This document shows, one piece after another, positions 36,218 to 45,586 of a stretch of DNA of 64,000 nt (its first letter is position 1; each line of letters starts with the position of its first letter). The position numbers were made by a program, and so were the translations under genes. The notes beneath the pieces were generated by a model. That model was not told the DNA's origin and did no database searches. It saw nothing but the letters and a program-made list of their open reading frames with translations. Origin of the DNA: Pseudooceanicola nitratireducens (GTDB lineage: Bacteria > Pseudomonadota > Alphaproteobacteria > Rhodobacterales > Rhodobacteraceae); NCBI RefSeq assembly GCF_900109195.1, contig NZ_FNZG01000002.1, positions 8,355 to 72,354 on the forward strand, read 5' to 3'.

Positions 36218-37699
36218 ATGGTTGCACTTCATTTTGGCAATTCGCTTATCGGAGCAGACGCGGCAAGATTTGGCGCGATCCAAACTCTGATCGCACTCGA
36301 AGATCCGGTATTAGGGTTCTACTGGCTGTATTCCGGTGCCCAATCGGAGGGTACGATTACCAGAACCCGCTTAATCGAAGGGCAGCCCATGGCAAACCCA
36401 GAGGTCACGCATGTTGCGGGAACCACGCAGGTCTACCGATCCTCGGACATGATTTTGCGTGAAACTGCGGGCGATGTGGAGCTTTGGGTCGCGGGAACCA
36501 ATGTTAGCACGCTGATTTCATTCGACATCATCAAGGAAGGTCGCCTGAATGGACAGACCAACTTCGAGGCGCAGGATCCGATCACAAAGATCGAGAATGT
36601 CAAAATCGGCTTCCAAGACTTCCTGATCAGCGGAACGCGGGACGGCAGTGGTCTGCAATCCTCAACATACGCGGACAGCGCACTGCAAAAAATCGATGCC
36701 ATCGAAGATACGCCGAAAACTGCTCTCGGCTCGATCGGGGATCTGGCGCAGATCACGAATACGAACGGGACCTTCTTGATCGCTGGCTCCGGGTTGGATG
36801 AAGGCATCACTTCGCTTCACATCCAATCGGACGGAACTTTGAAGCTGATCGACACCTTGGCACCATCGGATGGGCTTTGGCTCTCGGGTCTCGACTGTCT
36901 TGCCACCGTTGCCGCGCATGGGAGGGATTTCGTTGTTGTCGGAGCGATCGGGTCGTCCTCACTCAGCCTTGTTCGGGTGAATGATCTGGGCGTTCTGTTC
37001 GTCGAAGACCATACTTTCGATACTCTGACTTCGCGGTTCTCGAAGGTGGATGCCATCACCAGTTTTTCGATTTCAGATCGAGGGTTTATCGTGGCCGGAG
37101 GAGCTGACGACGGATTGAGCCTTTTGGAAGTTCTGCCGGATTTCACGTTTTTTCATCATGGAACACTGGTGAATGGCGTAGATGGTAGCCTGGACGCGAT
37201 CACCGCCCTCACGACAGCCGAATTCGGCACCGAAATCCAAGTGATCGCTGCAGGCCAGCCCGGATTTACAATGGCACGCATTGATAAAACTTCGATTAAC
37301 GCAACCCTCGTGGGCTCGGCGACGGCCGACACTCTGACCGGAGATAATGCCGACGACCTGATTTGGGGGGCGGACGGCAACGATTCCCTAAGCGGCAGCG
37401 GTGGCGATGATCTGATTGCCGGCGGGGCCGGTCTTGATCGGCTGTCCGGAGGTGCCGGCGCGGATGTTTTCCTTTTTTCCAATGACCTGGAACGCGACGA
37501 GGTTCTTGATTTTGAGCTTGGCATCGACCGCCTGGATCTGAGCGATTGGGGACGCATCTACGATGCTTCTTCTCTGTCGATCCAAGAACGGTCAGACGGC
37601 GCGATCATCTCCTACAACCATTTGTCACTAAGGCTTTTTTCCGACGACGGCAGTCGAATCGAAGCGGAAATGGTGAGCAACGACATGTTTTTGTTCTAG
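36218..37699 (+). CDS. RTX-type calcium-binding protein with propeller-like N-terminus
   Basis: 493 aa. Residues 1-365 are made of repeating beta units with a recurring VAGxG/ISGT pattern (FLIAGSGLDEGITSLHI, FIVAGGADDGLSLLEV, VIAAGQPGFTMARI), suggesting a beta-propeller. From about 370 come RTX nonapeptide repeats: LTGDNADDL, IWGADGNDS, LSGSGGDDL, IAGGAGLDR, LSGGAGADV. The end DRLDLSDWGRIYDASSL and NHLSLRLFSD is the usual C-terminal beta module. No Sec signal is present; RTX proteins leave by type I secretion, but no such exporter is in the window. GCGGGGGA precedes the ATG. Confidence 0.85.
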   Translation: MVALHFGNSLIGADAARFGAIQTLIALEDPVLGFYWLYSGAQSEGTITRTRLIEGQPMANPEVTHVAGTTQVYRSSDMILRETAGDVELWVAGTNVSTLISFDIIKEGRLNGQTNFEAQDPITKIENVKIGFQDFLISGTRDGSGLQSSTYADSALQKIDAIEDTPKTALGSIGDLAQITNTNGTFLIAGSGLDEGITSLHIQSDGTLKLIDTLAPSDGLWLSGLDCLATVAAHGRDFVVVGAIGSSSLSLVRVNDLGVLFVEDHTFDTLTSRFSKVDAITSFSISDRGFIVAGGADDGLSLLEVLPDFTFFHHGTLVNGVDGSLDAITALTTAEFGTEIQVIAAGQPGFTMARIDKTSINATLVGSATADTLTGDNADDLIWGADGNDSLSGSGGDDLIAGGAGLDRLSGGAGADVFLFSNDLERDEVLDFELGIDRLDLSDWGRIYDASSLSIQERSDGAIISYNHLSLRLFSDDGSRIEAEMVSNDMFLF

Positions 37700-37771
37700 G
37701 CCCTTTCGATGTTTGCGATCGCTTAAGCTTTTGATGCGACAGTCCATACGGAAGGATTGGAGGGTGGGCGT

Positions 37772-39160
37772 ATGGCAACGGGTCAAGTGATCCGCACCCT
37801 CGGCGGGGCCGAGGGCTTCGGAGAGATAGCATTGGAACGGGCAGATGACGCGGCCTTTTCCGTTGATGCGACAAGTATTTTTTCAGACGGGCTGCACTAC
37901 TTTGGCAACATCTACACGGGAGAGGAGATCTGGATAAACACCAACGGGGTGCTTAGTTTCGGCGGAGCAGTGACGCAGTACCCGGCGGTAGACGCACACT
38001 TTCCAGTGGCAGACTTCATTGCATCTTTCTGGGCTGACATCGACACACGGATCGATGGTGAAGGCGCTGAAAGTGGCCAAATCTGGGTCGATCTGGATCC
38101 GCTCGGCGGTCATCTGACAGTCACTTGGGCGGACGTAGGATACTATAGGTATCAGGCGGATAGGACGAACCTGTTTCAAGTTCGACTAAGCGATCAAGGC
38201 AACGGTGATTTCGACATTCGGATTACATACGAAAGGATTGAATGGACATTGGGCAACCTGCAAACGGATGCCGGTGCCTGGGCCGGGCTATCCGGTCTTC
38301 GGCTGCCCGATCCCTGGCAGCTGAGTGACAATCCGTCGGATCTCCCTAACGAATTGGGCAATACCGGCTTGGCTGGAAGCTGGCTGATCGAGTTGAGAGG
38401 AGGCACCGCGCTAGGACAATCACCCACATCGGGCGCGACCCTGACCGGAGACCATGCCGGAAATATCCTGACCGGCGGGGCGGACGGAGATATTGCACGG
38501 GGTTACAACGGGCCGGACATCCTACGCGGCCACGGTGGCGACGACTTCCTGTTCGGTGGTGATGGCGGCGACACGCTGAACGGAGCCGACGGAGACGACT
38601 GGATCCGCGGAGGCGATAGCGAAGCAGACCTGCGCGACGTCATCTATGGCGGCGGCGGAGCGGACAATATCGACGGAGGATACGGCAACGATCTGGTCTA
38701 CGGCGGCGAAGGCAACGATACTATCGAAGGCGGCTTTGGCGTGGATGAGTTGATCGGCCAGGGTGACGACGACGTGTTATCCGGCGCAGCTTGGTCTGAC
38801 CTTCTCTACGGCGGTGACGGGAACGATTTCCTGAACGGCGGCTTCGGCTTTGACCGGCTGAATGGTGGCACCGGTGCAGACCGCTTCTTTCACCTAGGGA
38901 TTTTTGATCACGGTTCGGATTGGGTTCAGGACTACACCGCTGCAGAAGGTGACGTGCTGGTCTGGGGGCGCGGGCCTGCGACCGGAACGGATTTTCAGGT
39001 CAACTTTGCCGACAAGCCGGACGCAGGGCTGCCGGGTGTGGCAGAGGCCTTTGTCATCTATCGCCCGACAAACCAGATCATCTGGGCATTGATCGACGGG
39101 GCGGCACAAGAAGAAATCAACCTTTTGGTCATGGGTGTCGGCTATGATCTGATCGGATAG
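37772..39160 (+). CDS. RTX-type calcium-binding protein with NIDO-like N-terminus
   Basis: 462 aa. The N-terminal part (about 35-205; YFGNIYTGEEIWINTNGVLSFGG, ASFWADIDTR, LTVTWADVGYY, FQVRLSDQGNGDFDIRITYERI, AWAGLSGL) is the NIDO/nidogen-like extracellular domain. About ten RTX repeats follow (GGxGxDxLxGG type: ILRGHGGDDFLFGGDGGDT, NIDGGYGNDLVYGGEGNDTI). The C-terminus ends in a beta-rich tail with DYTAAEGDVLVWG. The ATG at 37772 is chosen with GGAGGGTGGG upstream. It lies 72 bases after the first RTX gene and may be co-transcribed. Secreted adhesion or matrix role is likely, not proven. Confidence 0.88.
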   Translation: MATGQVIRTLGGAEGFGEIALERADDAAFSVDATSIFSDGLHYFGNIYTGEEIWINTNGVLSFGGAVTQYPAVDAHFPVADFIASFWADIDTRIDGEGAESGQIWVDLDPLGGHLTVTWADVGYYRYQADRTNLFQVRLSDQGNGDFDIRITYERIEWTLGNLQTDAGAWAGLSGLRLPDPWQLSDNPSDLPNELGNTGLAGSWLIELRGGTALGQSPTSGATLTGDHAGNILTGGADGDIARGYNGPDILRGHGGDDFLFGGDGGDTLNGADGDDWIRGGDSEADLRDVIYGGGGADNIDGGYGNDLVYGGEGNDTIEGGFGVDELIGQGDDDVLSGAAWSDLLYGGDGNDFLNGGFGFDRLNGGTGADRFFHLGIFDHGSDWVQDYTAAEGDVLVWGRGPATGTDFQVNFADKPDAGLPGVAEAFVIYRPTNQIIWALIDGAAQEEINLLVMGVGYDLIG

Positions 39161-39169
39161 CGTCGCGCA

Positions 39170-39955
39170 TCACGTCAGGAAGGTGCAGGTCCCTTTTTCA
39201 ATATAGGCTGCGGTCAGTCGGCCATTCAGATACGCCCCGGTGTCGAGCGATACGCGACCGTCCCAAACAGCCGCCTCTTGCATGACGGTATGTCCATGCA
39301 CCACCGTCACGTCATCTTGGCGCGCGCGGGTCAGGAAATTGGGGTGGCCGTTGATCATGACCTTGGTTTTCTGGGCATCGGCCGCGATGTCCGGGTCCAT
39401 GCCGGCGTGGACACAATGCATATTGCCGCTGACCCAAGTGGCTGGCAAGGTGCGCAGCCAGTCCAGCATGCCGTCCGGCAGGGCGTCTTCCAGCGCGTCG
39501 GCCGCCTCCAACGCATCCTCGGCGTCGTAACGGATCGAATTCTGCGAGATCCCAAAAGAATGCAGCGTCTCGATCCCGCCGAAGGTCAGCCATCGCGCGC
39601 CCTTTCCGGCCGGGTCATCGATAAACTCGATCATCATCTTTTCGTGGTTGCCGGTCAGGGCGATATCTACATCCGGCCGCGCCATGTTCAGATCCCGGAC
39701 CATGCGCAGAACACCCGCGGACTCTGGTCCGCGGTCAACGAAGTCGCCCAGGAAAACCACGGGAATATCAGCGCCATAGGTCGCACGGATCCGGTCATAG
39801 AGCGGGGCCAGAAGGTCCAACCGCCCATGGGCATCCCCGATGGCGCAGAAAGGGGCGTCGGGGTTCAGAAGGGTTTCACGTGTTGCCACCCCGGTGCGAG
39901 CGCGCGGCGCATTCGGAGACGACCCGAGAAGCGACTTCAGTTTCTTCAGAACCAT
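39170..39955 (-). CDS. Serine/threonine-type metallophosphoesterase (PPP family)
   Basis: 261 aa. The PPP signatures GDAHGRLD, GDFVDRGP and GNHEKMM are all present, with a later VSGNMHCVHAGMDP and VHGHT. These coordinate a two-metal centre for phosphoester cleavage. Members act as protein phosphatases or as diadenosine-tetraphosphate hydrolases; sequence alone does not decide. It lies 9 bases after glmM on the same strand, so it may be co-transcribed, and ends 9 bases from the RTX gene in convergent orientation. Confidence 0.88.
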   Translation of the reverse strand: MVLKKLKSLLGSSPNAPRARTGVATRETLLNPDAPFCAIGDAHGRLDLLAPLYDRIRATYGADIPVVFLGDFVDRGPESAGVLRMVRDLNMARPDVDIALTGNHEKMMIEFIDDPAGKGARWLTFGGIETLHSFGISQNSIRYDAEDALEAADALEDALPDGMLDWLRTLPATWVSGNMHCVHAGMDPDIAADAQKTKVMINGHPNFLTRARQDDVTVVHGHTVMQEAAVWDGRVSLDTGAYLNGRLTAAYIEKGTCTFLT

Positions 39956-39964
39956 GTGAACCCC

Positions 39965-41305
39965 CTAGCCGACTTGCTCCACCGCGTCGCAGATGGACTT
40001 GAGCACCTTGGCCAGCAAAGCCCGATCCTCGGACTCGCCCATGACCCGGATCAGCGGCTCTGTTCCCGACTTGCGGATCAACAGGCGGCCTGACCCTGCC
40101 AGCGTCTTTTCACCATCTGCAATCGCTTGCTGTACCGCGTCCGCCGCCAAAGGATCAGAGCCCGCCTTATAACGCACGTTGTGCAAAGCCTGGGGTACTG
40201 GTTTGAATACGCGGGACAATTTCGACGCAGACTGGCCGGTTTCAATCATGGCCGCCAGGACCTGAAGCGCGGCAACCAGGCCGTCGCCGGTTGTGGCATA
40301 GTCGGTCATGACGATGTGGCCGGATTGCTCCCCGCCAAGGTTGAACCCGCCATCGCGCATCTTTTCAACAACATAGCGGTCGCCGACCTTGGTCCGCTCC
40401 ATGTTGACGCCGATGCTGTTCAGATGGCGTTCCAACCCGAGGTTCGACATCACGGTGGTCACCAGGGTGTCGCCCGAAAGCCGCCCGTCCGCCTTCCAGC
40501 GAGAGGCGATAAGTCCCATGATCTGGTCCCCGTCGACCTGGCGGCCGGTTTCGTCGATTAGGATCAGGCGGTCGGCGTCACCGTCAAGGCACAGACCCAC
40601 GTCGGCGCGAGTGTCGCGCACCTTGGCGGCAGCCGCTTCAGGATGGGTCGAGCCACAATTTTCGTTTATATTCAGACCATTGGGAGTATTGGCGACGGGG
40701 ATCACATCCGCCCCGAGCTCCCACAGAATGGCGGGGGCCACGCGGTGAGCAGCCCCGTTGGCGCAATCGACAACGACGCGCAGACCATCCAGGCGCAGCT
40801 GCCGAGGAAAGGTCGTCTTAACATATTCGATGTAACGTGAGCCGGAATCATCAATCCGTTTGGCCCGGCCGATGCGCTGCGGATGGGCCAGCGTCACTTC
40901 GCCCTGCATCAGCGCCTCGATCTCGGCCTCAGCCTCGTCCGACAGTTTGAAACCGTCGGGGCCGAAGAACTTGATGCCATTGTCCTCGGCCGGGTTGTGA
41001 CTGGCCGAGATCATAACGCCCACATCTGCCCGCATCGACCGGGTCAGAAAGCCGACCGCCGGGGTCGGCACGGGCCCAAGGAGAAAGACGTTCATGCCAG
41101 TTGATGTGAAACCCGCCGTCAGGGCGTTTTCCAACATGTAGCCGGACAGTCGCGTGTCCTTACCGATCACCACGCGATGTTCCTGCTGATCGCGGCGGAA
41201 GTAGCGGCCCGCTGCGGCGGCCAGTTTCATCGCGACCTCGGCGGTCATCGGATAGGCATTGGTGCGCCCGCGAACGCCATCGGTACCAAAGAGGGAACGG
41301 GTCAT
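39965..41305 (-). CDS. glmM: Phosphoglucosamine mutase
   Basis: Turns glucosamine 6-phosphate into glucosamine 1-phosphate, the step before UDP-GlcNAc, the donor for peptidoglycan and lipid A. The protein is 446 aa. Catalytic Ser102 sits in [13 protein letters not shown], the metal loop is DGDADR, the sugar loop GGEQSGHI and the phosphate-binding [12 protein letters not shown]. The start at 41305 gives [13 protein letters not shown], the family N-terminus, with GGAG upstream; an in-frame extension upstream is not conserved. It is divergent from the YjbH gene. Confidence 0.96.
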   Translation of the reverse strand: MTRSLFGTDGVRGRTNAYPMTAEVAMKLAAAAGRYFRRDQQEHRVVIGKDTRLSGYMLENALTAGFTSTGMNVFLLGPVPTPAVGFLTRSMRADVGVMISASHNPAEDNGIKFFGPDGFKLSDEAEAEIEALMQGEVTLAHPQRIGRAKRIDDSGSRYIEYVKTTFPRQLRLDGLRVVVDCANGAAHRVAPAILWELGADVIPVANTPNGLNINENCGSTHPEAAAAKVRDTRADVGLCLDGDADRLILIDETGRQVDGDQIMGLIASRWKADGRLSGDTLVTTVMSNLGLERHLNSIGVNMERTKVGDRYVVEKMRDGGFNLGGEQSGHIVMTDYATTGDGLVAALQVLAAMIETGQSASKLSRVFKPVPQALHNVRYKAGSDPLAADAVQQAIADGEKTLAGSGRLLIRKSGTEPLIRVMGESEDRALLAKVLKSICDAVEQVG

Positions 41306-41502
41306 GGAGGCTCCGGCTGGAATGAAAATATGATCGAATTGCTCAGACCTGTTACGCCGGAGGGCGCGCCAAAGTCCAGAAGCTTGCCCGCCACACCCCG
41401 GCGAAGCCCCGCCCGCTGGCGGAAAACCCCGTTGCCCCGAAAGGCCCTGGCCTTTAGGGTTCTCGCAAAATGTTGGTCTGATGTGATCGGGGGCAGTTCG
41501 GG

Positions 41503-43626
41503 GTGAAGAAGGCATGTTTTGCTGGTGCCATGGCGGTCGTCGTCGGGATCGCGCCCTTGTCCTTCGTGCTGGCGCAGGGGCGGCCTTCGGTCAGCTACAA
41601 CCAATATGGTGTCCCCGGCCTGATCGACATGCCCACGGCGCAAAGCGCACCGGACGCTGAACTGGCGACTACGCTGTCCTATTTCGCCGGGACCACGCGC
41701 GCCACGATGAGCTTTCAGATCACGCCACGGCTGTCCGGGTCGTTTCGGTACGGGCGGATGGATCGCTACTACAATACAGGCGGCGCGATCTTTGATCGGT
41801 CTTTCGACCTGCGCTACCGGTTGATCGACGAGGGTCGGTACCGTCCGGCTGTCGCCATCGGGCTGCAGGATTTTATCGGCACGGGGCTGTATTCCGGCGA
41901 GTATGTCGTGGCGACAAAGACGTTGTCACCGCGCCTGACCGTGACCGGCGGCATCGGCTGGGGAAGGCTGGGCACCTATGGCGGCTTCTCGAACCCGCTT
42001 GGCGCGCTGCACAGCGGGTTCAAGACCAGGCCGGGCGGCTTCTCGGGGCCCGGGGGGCAGGTCGAATACGGTCGCTGGTTCCGCGGCGACGCGGCGCTTT
42101 TCGGCGGGCTGAGCTTTCAGGCCACGGATCGCCTGACCCTGAAGGCCGAGTATTCCTCGGACGCTTACAGTCTTGAAACCACGCCGGGCCGCGATCTGTT
42201 CAACCGCCGCTCTCCGATCAACCTCGGGGCCAGTTACACCGTCGCGCCCGGGGCGAATATCCAGCTTAGTTTCATGCATGGCGACACCATCGGGCTGGGC
42301 GTCAACCTGACGACCAACCCGAAGAATGCCGCCGTCAAGGGCGGGAGCGAGGAAGCCCCGATCCCGGTGAAGGTGCGCGACCGGACCTCGGCCCAGGCGC
42401 TGGGCTGGACCACCGATGATGCGCTGAAAGCGCAGCTGCGGGACGGGATCGCCCAGATCCTGGCGCAAAGCGGGATCGAGGTCGAAGCCGTCCGCCTGAC
42501 CGGGCGCGAGGCCGTGGTCTATATCCGCAACGAACGCTACCTGGCGCGGGCCGAGGCGATCGGGCGCACCGCGCGGATCCTGACCCAGGCCACGCCCAGT
42601 TCCATCGACAGCTTCCGCATCGTGCCCATGGTCAACGGCATGCCAAGCGCCGCCGTTGTGATCCGCCGCGACGACCTGGAACAGCTGGAACATCACCCCG
42701 ACGGGGCCAAGCTGATGTTCGCCCGCGCCCAGGTCAGCGATCAGCGGCGCGGCCCCGCGCAGGAAGACCTGCTGGACGACCAGTTCCCGCGCAGCAGCTG
42801 GTCGCTGGGTCCCTTCGTCAAGGCCAGCTATTTCGACCCCGATCAGCCGGTTCGCATCGATCTGGGCGTGCGGGCCAATGCGGAATATGTCATCCGGCCG
42901 GGGCTGATCCTGTCGGGCCAGATCGATCAGAGGCTGGTCGGAAATCGCGACAGTTCGACCCGGGTGACGCCTTCGGGGCTGACGCGGGTCCGGTCCGACG
43001 CGGGGCAATATGCCAAGGCCGACACCGCGCTGACCAAGCTGACGCTGGCCAGCTATTTCCGCCCCGGAGAGAACCTTTATGGCCGCGTTACCGCCGGCTA
43101 CCTGGAACCGATGTATGCCGGGGTCTCGGGCGAAATCCTGTGGAAACCGGTCGACAGCCGCCTGGCCCTCGGGCTTGAGGTGAACGCCGTGCAACAGCGC
43201 GCCTTCAACCAGGGGTTCGGGCTGCGCAGCTATCAGACCGTGACCGGCCATGCCTCGGCCTATTATGATTTTGGCAACGGGTTCCACGGCCAGCTGGACG
43301 CCGGCCGTTACCTGGCGGGCGACTGGGGCACCACCGTGTCGGTCGATCGCGAATTCGCCAACGGCTGGAAGGTCGGGGCCTATGCGACGATGACCAACGT
43401 GCCCGCCAGCAGCTTTGGCGAAGGGTCGTTCGACAAGGGCATCCGCATTTCCGTCCCGCTGAGCCATTTCCTGGGCAAACCGACCACCAAGGTCTATGAC
43501 GCCAAGATCCAGTCGCTGTCGCGCGATGGCGGCGCAAGGGTCAAGGTGGACAACCGCCTGTATCAGAACGTGCGCGACTATCACCGGCCCGACCTGGAAA
43601 AAAGCTGGGGGAGGTTCTGGCGGTGA
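41503..43626 (+). CDS. yjbH: YjbH-like outer-membrane exopolysaccharide protein, GTG start
   Basis: 707 aa, close to the size of E. coli YjbH. The signal peptide ([24 protein letters not shown]) begins at a GTG. Next come [34 protein letters not shown] and a long beta-barrel-like run with alternating aromatic ends, typical of YjbH (DUF940) porin-like proteins. A soluble insert around residues 290-420 ([35 protein letters not shown]) is probably periplasmic. The stop overlaps the GTG of the YjbF gene. YjbEFGH make an exopolysaccharide in enterobacteria; here only H and F are seen. Confidence 0.87.
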   Translation: MKKACFAGAMAVVVGIAPLSFVLAQGRPSVSYNQYGVPGLIDMPTAQSAPDAELATTLSYFAGTTRATMSFQITPRLSGSFRYGRMDRYYNTGGAIFDRSFDLRYRLIDEGRYRPAVAIGLQDFIGTGLYSGEYVVATKTLSPRLTVTGGIGWGRLGTYGGFSNPLGALHSGFKTRPGGFSGPGGQVEYGRWFRGDAALFGGLSFQATDRLTLKAEYSSDAYSLETTPGRDLFNRRSPINLGASYTVAPGANIQLSFMHGDTIGLGVNLTTNPKNAAVKGGSEEAPIPVKVRDRTSAQALGWTTDDALKAQLRDGIAQILAQSGIEVEAVRLTGREAVVYIRNERYLARAEAIGRTARILTQATPSSIDSFRIVPMVNGMPSAAVVIRRDDLEQLEHHPDGAKLMFARAQVSDQRRGPAQEDLLDDQFPRSSWSLGPFVKASYFDPDQPVRIDLGVRANAEYVIRPGLILSGQIDQRLVGNRDSSTRVTPSGLTRVRSDAGQYAKADTALTKLTLASYFRPGENLYGRVTAGYLEPMYAGVSGEILWKPVDSRLALGLEVNAVQQRAFNQGFGLRSYQTVTGHASAYYDFGNGFHGQLDAGRYLAGDWGTTVSVDREFANGWKVGAYATMTNVPASSFGEGSFDKGIRISVPLSHFLGKPTTKVYDAKIQSLSRDGGARVKVDNRLYQNVRDYHRPDLEKSWGRFWR

Positions 43627-44273
43627 GCCGGATCCTTTTCCTGGCGATCGCAGCCTGCGTTGCCCTGACCGCCTGCAGCAGTGACAAGGACCGCGAACCA
43701 GGGCTGATGAAACAGGCCAGCGGCGCGATCAAATCCCGGTTTTCACGGCAAGAGACCACGCCGCCCCCGACCCGCGACCAGCTGCGCGCCGCCATCACGC
43801 CCGAGTTCCGCGAACAGACCGGCGGCGTGCCGCTGCTTCTGGTGACCTCGCAACGGGTGCCGGTGTCGTCGATCCTTACCCGGTTCAGCGTCAATGGCCC
43901 GGTCGAAACCTATCTGACCCCCGACCAGATCAGCCTGTCGCTGCGGGACGGGATCGTCGTATCCTCGCGCGGGTTGGGCAATGACCTGATGTCGGCCGAG
44001 GTTACCGGCGTGCTCGACGCCATCCGCGCCGGTGAAGGCCGCGCCCTGCGCAAGCACCGCTATCTGGACGGCGAAAACCAGGAGGTCATCGACCGCTTCA
44101 CCTGTGATTACAGCCGCCCCGAAGACCCCGAAGGCACGGTGATCGAACGCTGCCGGGGCAGTGATCAAGGCTTTACCAACAGCTATGCGCTGGACCAGGA
44201 TGGCCGCATCACCCTATCGAGCCAGTGGATCAGCCCCGGGCTGCAATCCTATCTGATCGAAGATATCCGCTGA
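43623..44273 (+). CDS. yjbF: YjbF-like lipoprotein, GTG start
   Basis: 216 aa. The lipobox ALTACSS (Cys near 19) marks an outer-membrane lipoprotein of the YjbF/GfcB type. The body is beta-rich, with REQTGGVPLLLVTSQRVPVSSILTRFSVNGPVETYLTPDQISLSLRDGIVVSSRGLGNDLMSAEV, the family's conserved core, and the end FTNSYALDQDGRITLSSQWISPGLQSYLIEDIR. GTG at 43623 overlaps the YjbH stop, so the two are coupled. GfcC/YjbG is not found in the vicinity. Confidence 0.85.
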   Translation: MSRILFLAIAACVALTACSSDKDREPGLMKQASGAIKSRFSRQETTPPPTRDQLRAAITPEFREQTGGVPLLLVTSQRVPVSSILTRFSVNGPVETYLTPDQISLSLRDGIVVSSRGLGNDLMSAEVTGVLDAIRAGEGRALRKHRYLDGENQEVIDRFTCDYSRPEDPEGTVIERCRGSDQGFTNSYALDQDGRITLSSQWISPGLQSYLIEDIR

Positions 44274-44410
44274 CCCCGCGCAGACCCCGCACGGATACAT
44301 GCAGCCAATCACACGGCAAAACCATTGCGATAGCGCCGCATGTGCCCTAGATGGGCCACGAACCCCACAAGGGGCCGCCACGTCCTGACCCGTCAAAGGA
44401 TCCGACGCGC

Positions 44411-45502
44411 ATGCAAACGCCCTACTACCTGATCGACAAGTCCCGCCTGCTTCCCAACATGGAGAAGATCGCCCATCTGCGCGAGGCCTCGGGTGCCAAG
44501 GCGCTTCTGGCGCTGAAGTGTTTCGCCACCTGGTCCGTCTTCGACATGATGAGCGACTATATGGATGGCACGACCTCGTCTTCGCTGTTCGAGGTCAAGC
44601 TGGGGCGAGAGAAGTTTCCCGGCGAAACCCATGCCTATTCCGTGGCCTGGGCCGAACATGAGATCGACGAGGTTCTGGCATCATCCGACAAGGTGATCTT
44701 CAACACCGCGCAGCAGTTGCAGCGTTTTGAAGAGGTCAGCCGCGATCACGTGCGCGGGCTGCGGGTCAACCCCGGCGTCTCGACCAGCGGGTTCGACCTG
44801 GCCGATCCGGCGCGGCCGTTTTCCCGCCTGGGCGAACACAGCCCCGAAACCATCGAACCCGTGGCCGATCTGATCAGCGGCTTCATGTTCCACAACAACT
44901 GCGAAAACGCTGATTTCGACCGCTTTGACGAGATGCTGACCCAGATCGAGGCGCGTTTCGGTTCCCTGATCCGCCGCATGGAGTGGATCAGCCTGGGCGG
45001 CGGCATCCACTTTACCGGAGAGGGCTATCCCCTGGACCGCCTGGCCGAGCGTCTGAAACGTTTTGCTGGCGAGAACGAGGTTCAGGTCTATCTTGAACCG
45101 GGTGAAGCGGCGATCACCCAGTCGACCACGCTTGAGGTCAGCGTGCTGGACACGCTGTACAACGGCAAGAACCTGGCGATCGTCGACAGCTCGATCGAGG
45201 CGCATATGCTGGACCTGCTGATCTACCGCGAAAGCGCGAAGATGCAGGAAAGCGGCGACAAGGACTGGATGATCTGCGGCAAGTCCTGCCTGGCCGGAGA
45301 CATCTTCGGAGAGTTCAAGTTCGACCATGACCTGAAGCCCGGCGATCGCCTGTCGATCCAGGACGCGGCCGGTTACACGATGGTCAAGAAGAACTGGTTT
45401 AACGGGGTGCAGATGCCCGCCATCGCCATTCGGGAACTGGACGGTTCCGAACGGTTGGTGCGTGGCTTCACCTATGACGATTTCGCGGCGGCCCTGTCGT
45501 GA
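44411..45502 (+). CDS. nspC: Carboxynorspermidine/carboxyspermidine decarboxylase
   Basis: 363-aa PLP enzyme of the alanine-racemase/ODC fold that removes the carboxyl of carboxy(nor)spermidine. TPYYLIDKSRLLPNMEKI is followed by ALLALKCFATWSVF (Lys that binds PLP), FHNNCENADFDRF, SLGGGIHFTGEGYP (glycine loop), YLEPGEAA and ICGKSCLAGDIFGEF with the active-site Cys. The ATG at 44411 is the start of the conserved region. In alphaproteobacteria the pathway usually produces spermidine from putrescine and aspartate semialdehyde. Its partner dehydrogenase follows 84 bases downstream. Confidence 0.92.
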   Translation: MQTPYYLIDKSRLLPNMEKIAHLREASGAKALLALKCFATWSVFDMMSDYMDGTTSSSLFEVKLGREKFPGETHAYSVAWAEHEIDEVLASSDKVIFNTAQQLQRFEEVSRDHVRGLRVNPGVSTSGFDLADPARPFSRLGEHSPETIEPVADLISGFMFHNNCENADFDRFDEMLTQIEARFGSLIRRMEWISLGGGIHFTGEGYPLDRLAERLKRFAGENEVQVYLEPGEAAITQSTTLEVSVLDTLYNGKNLAIVDSSIEAHMLDLLIYRESAKMQESGDKDWMICGKSCLAGDIFGEFKFDHDLKPGDRLSIQDAAGYTMVKKNWFNGVQMPAIAIRELDGSERLVRGFTYDDFAAALS

Positions 45503-45586
45503 TCTATCCGCGCCGGCCGGACGCCGGCGCCTGTTGACTGGCCTCGCGCGGCGCGCGGGTCCGTATCATCTGAGGGGATTTCAGAG

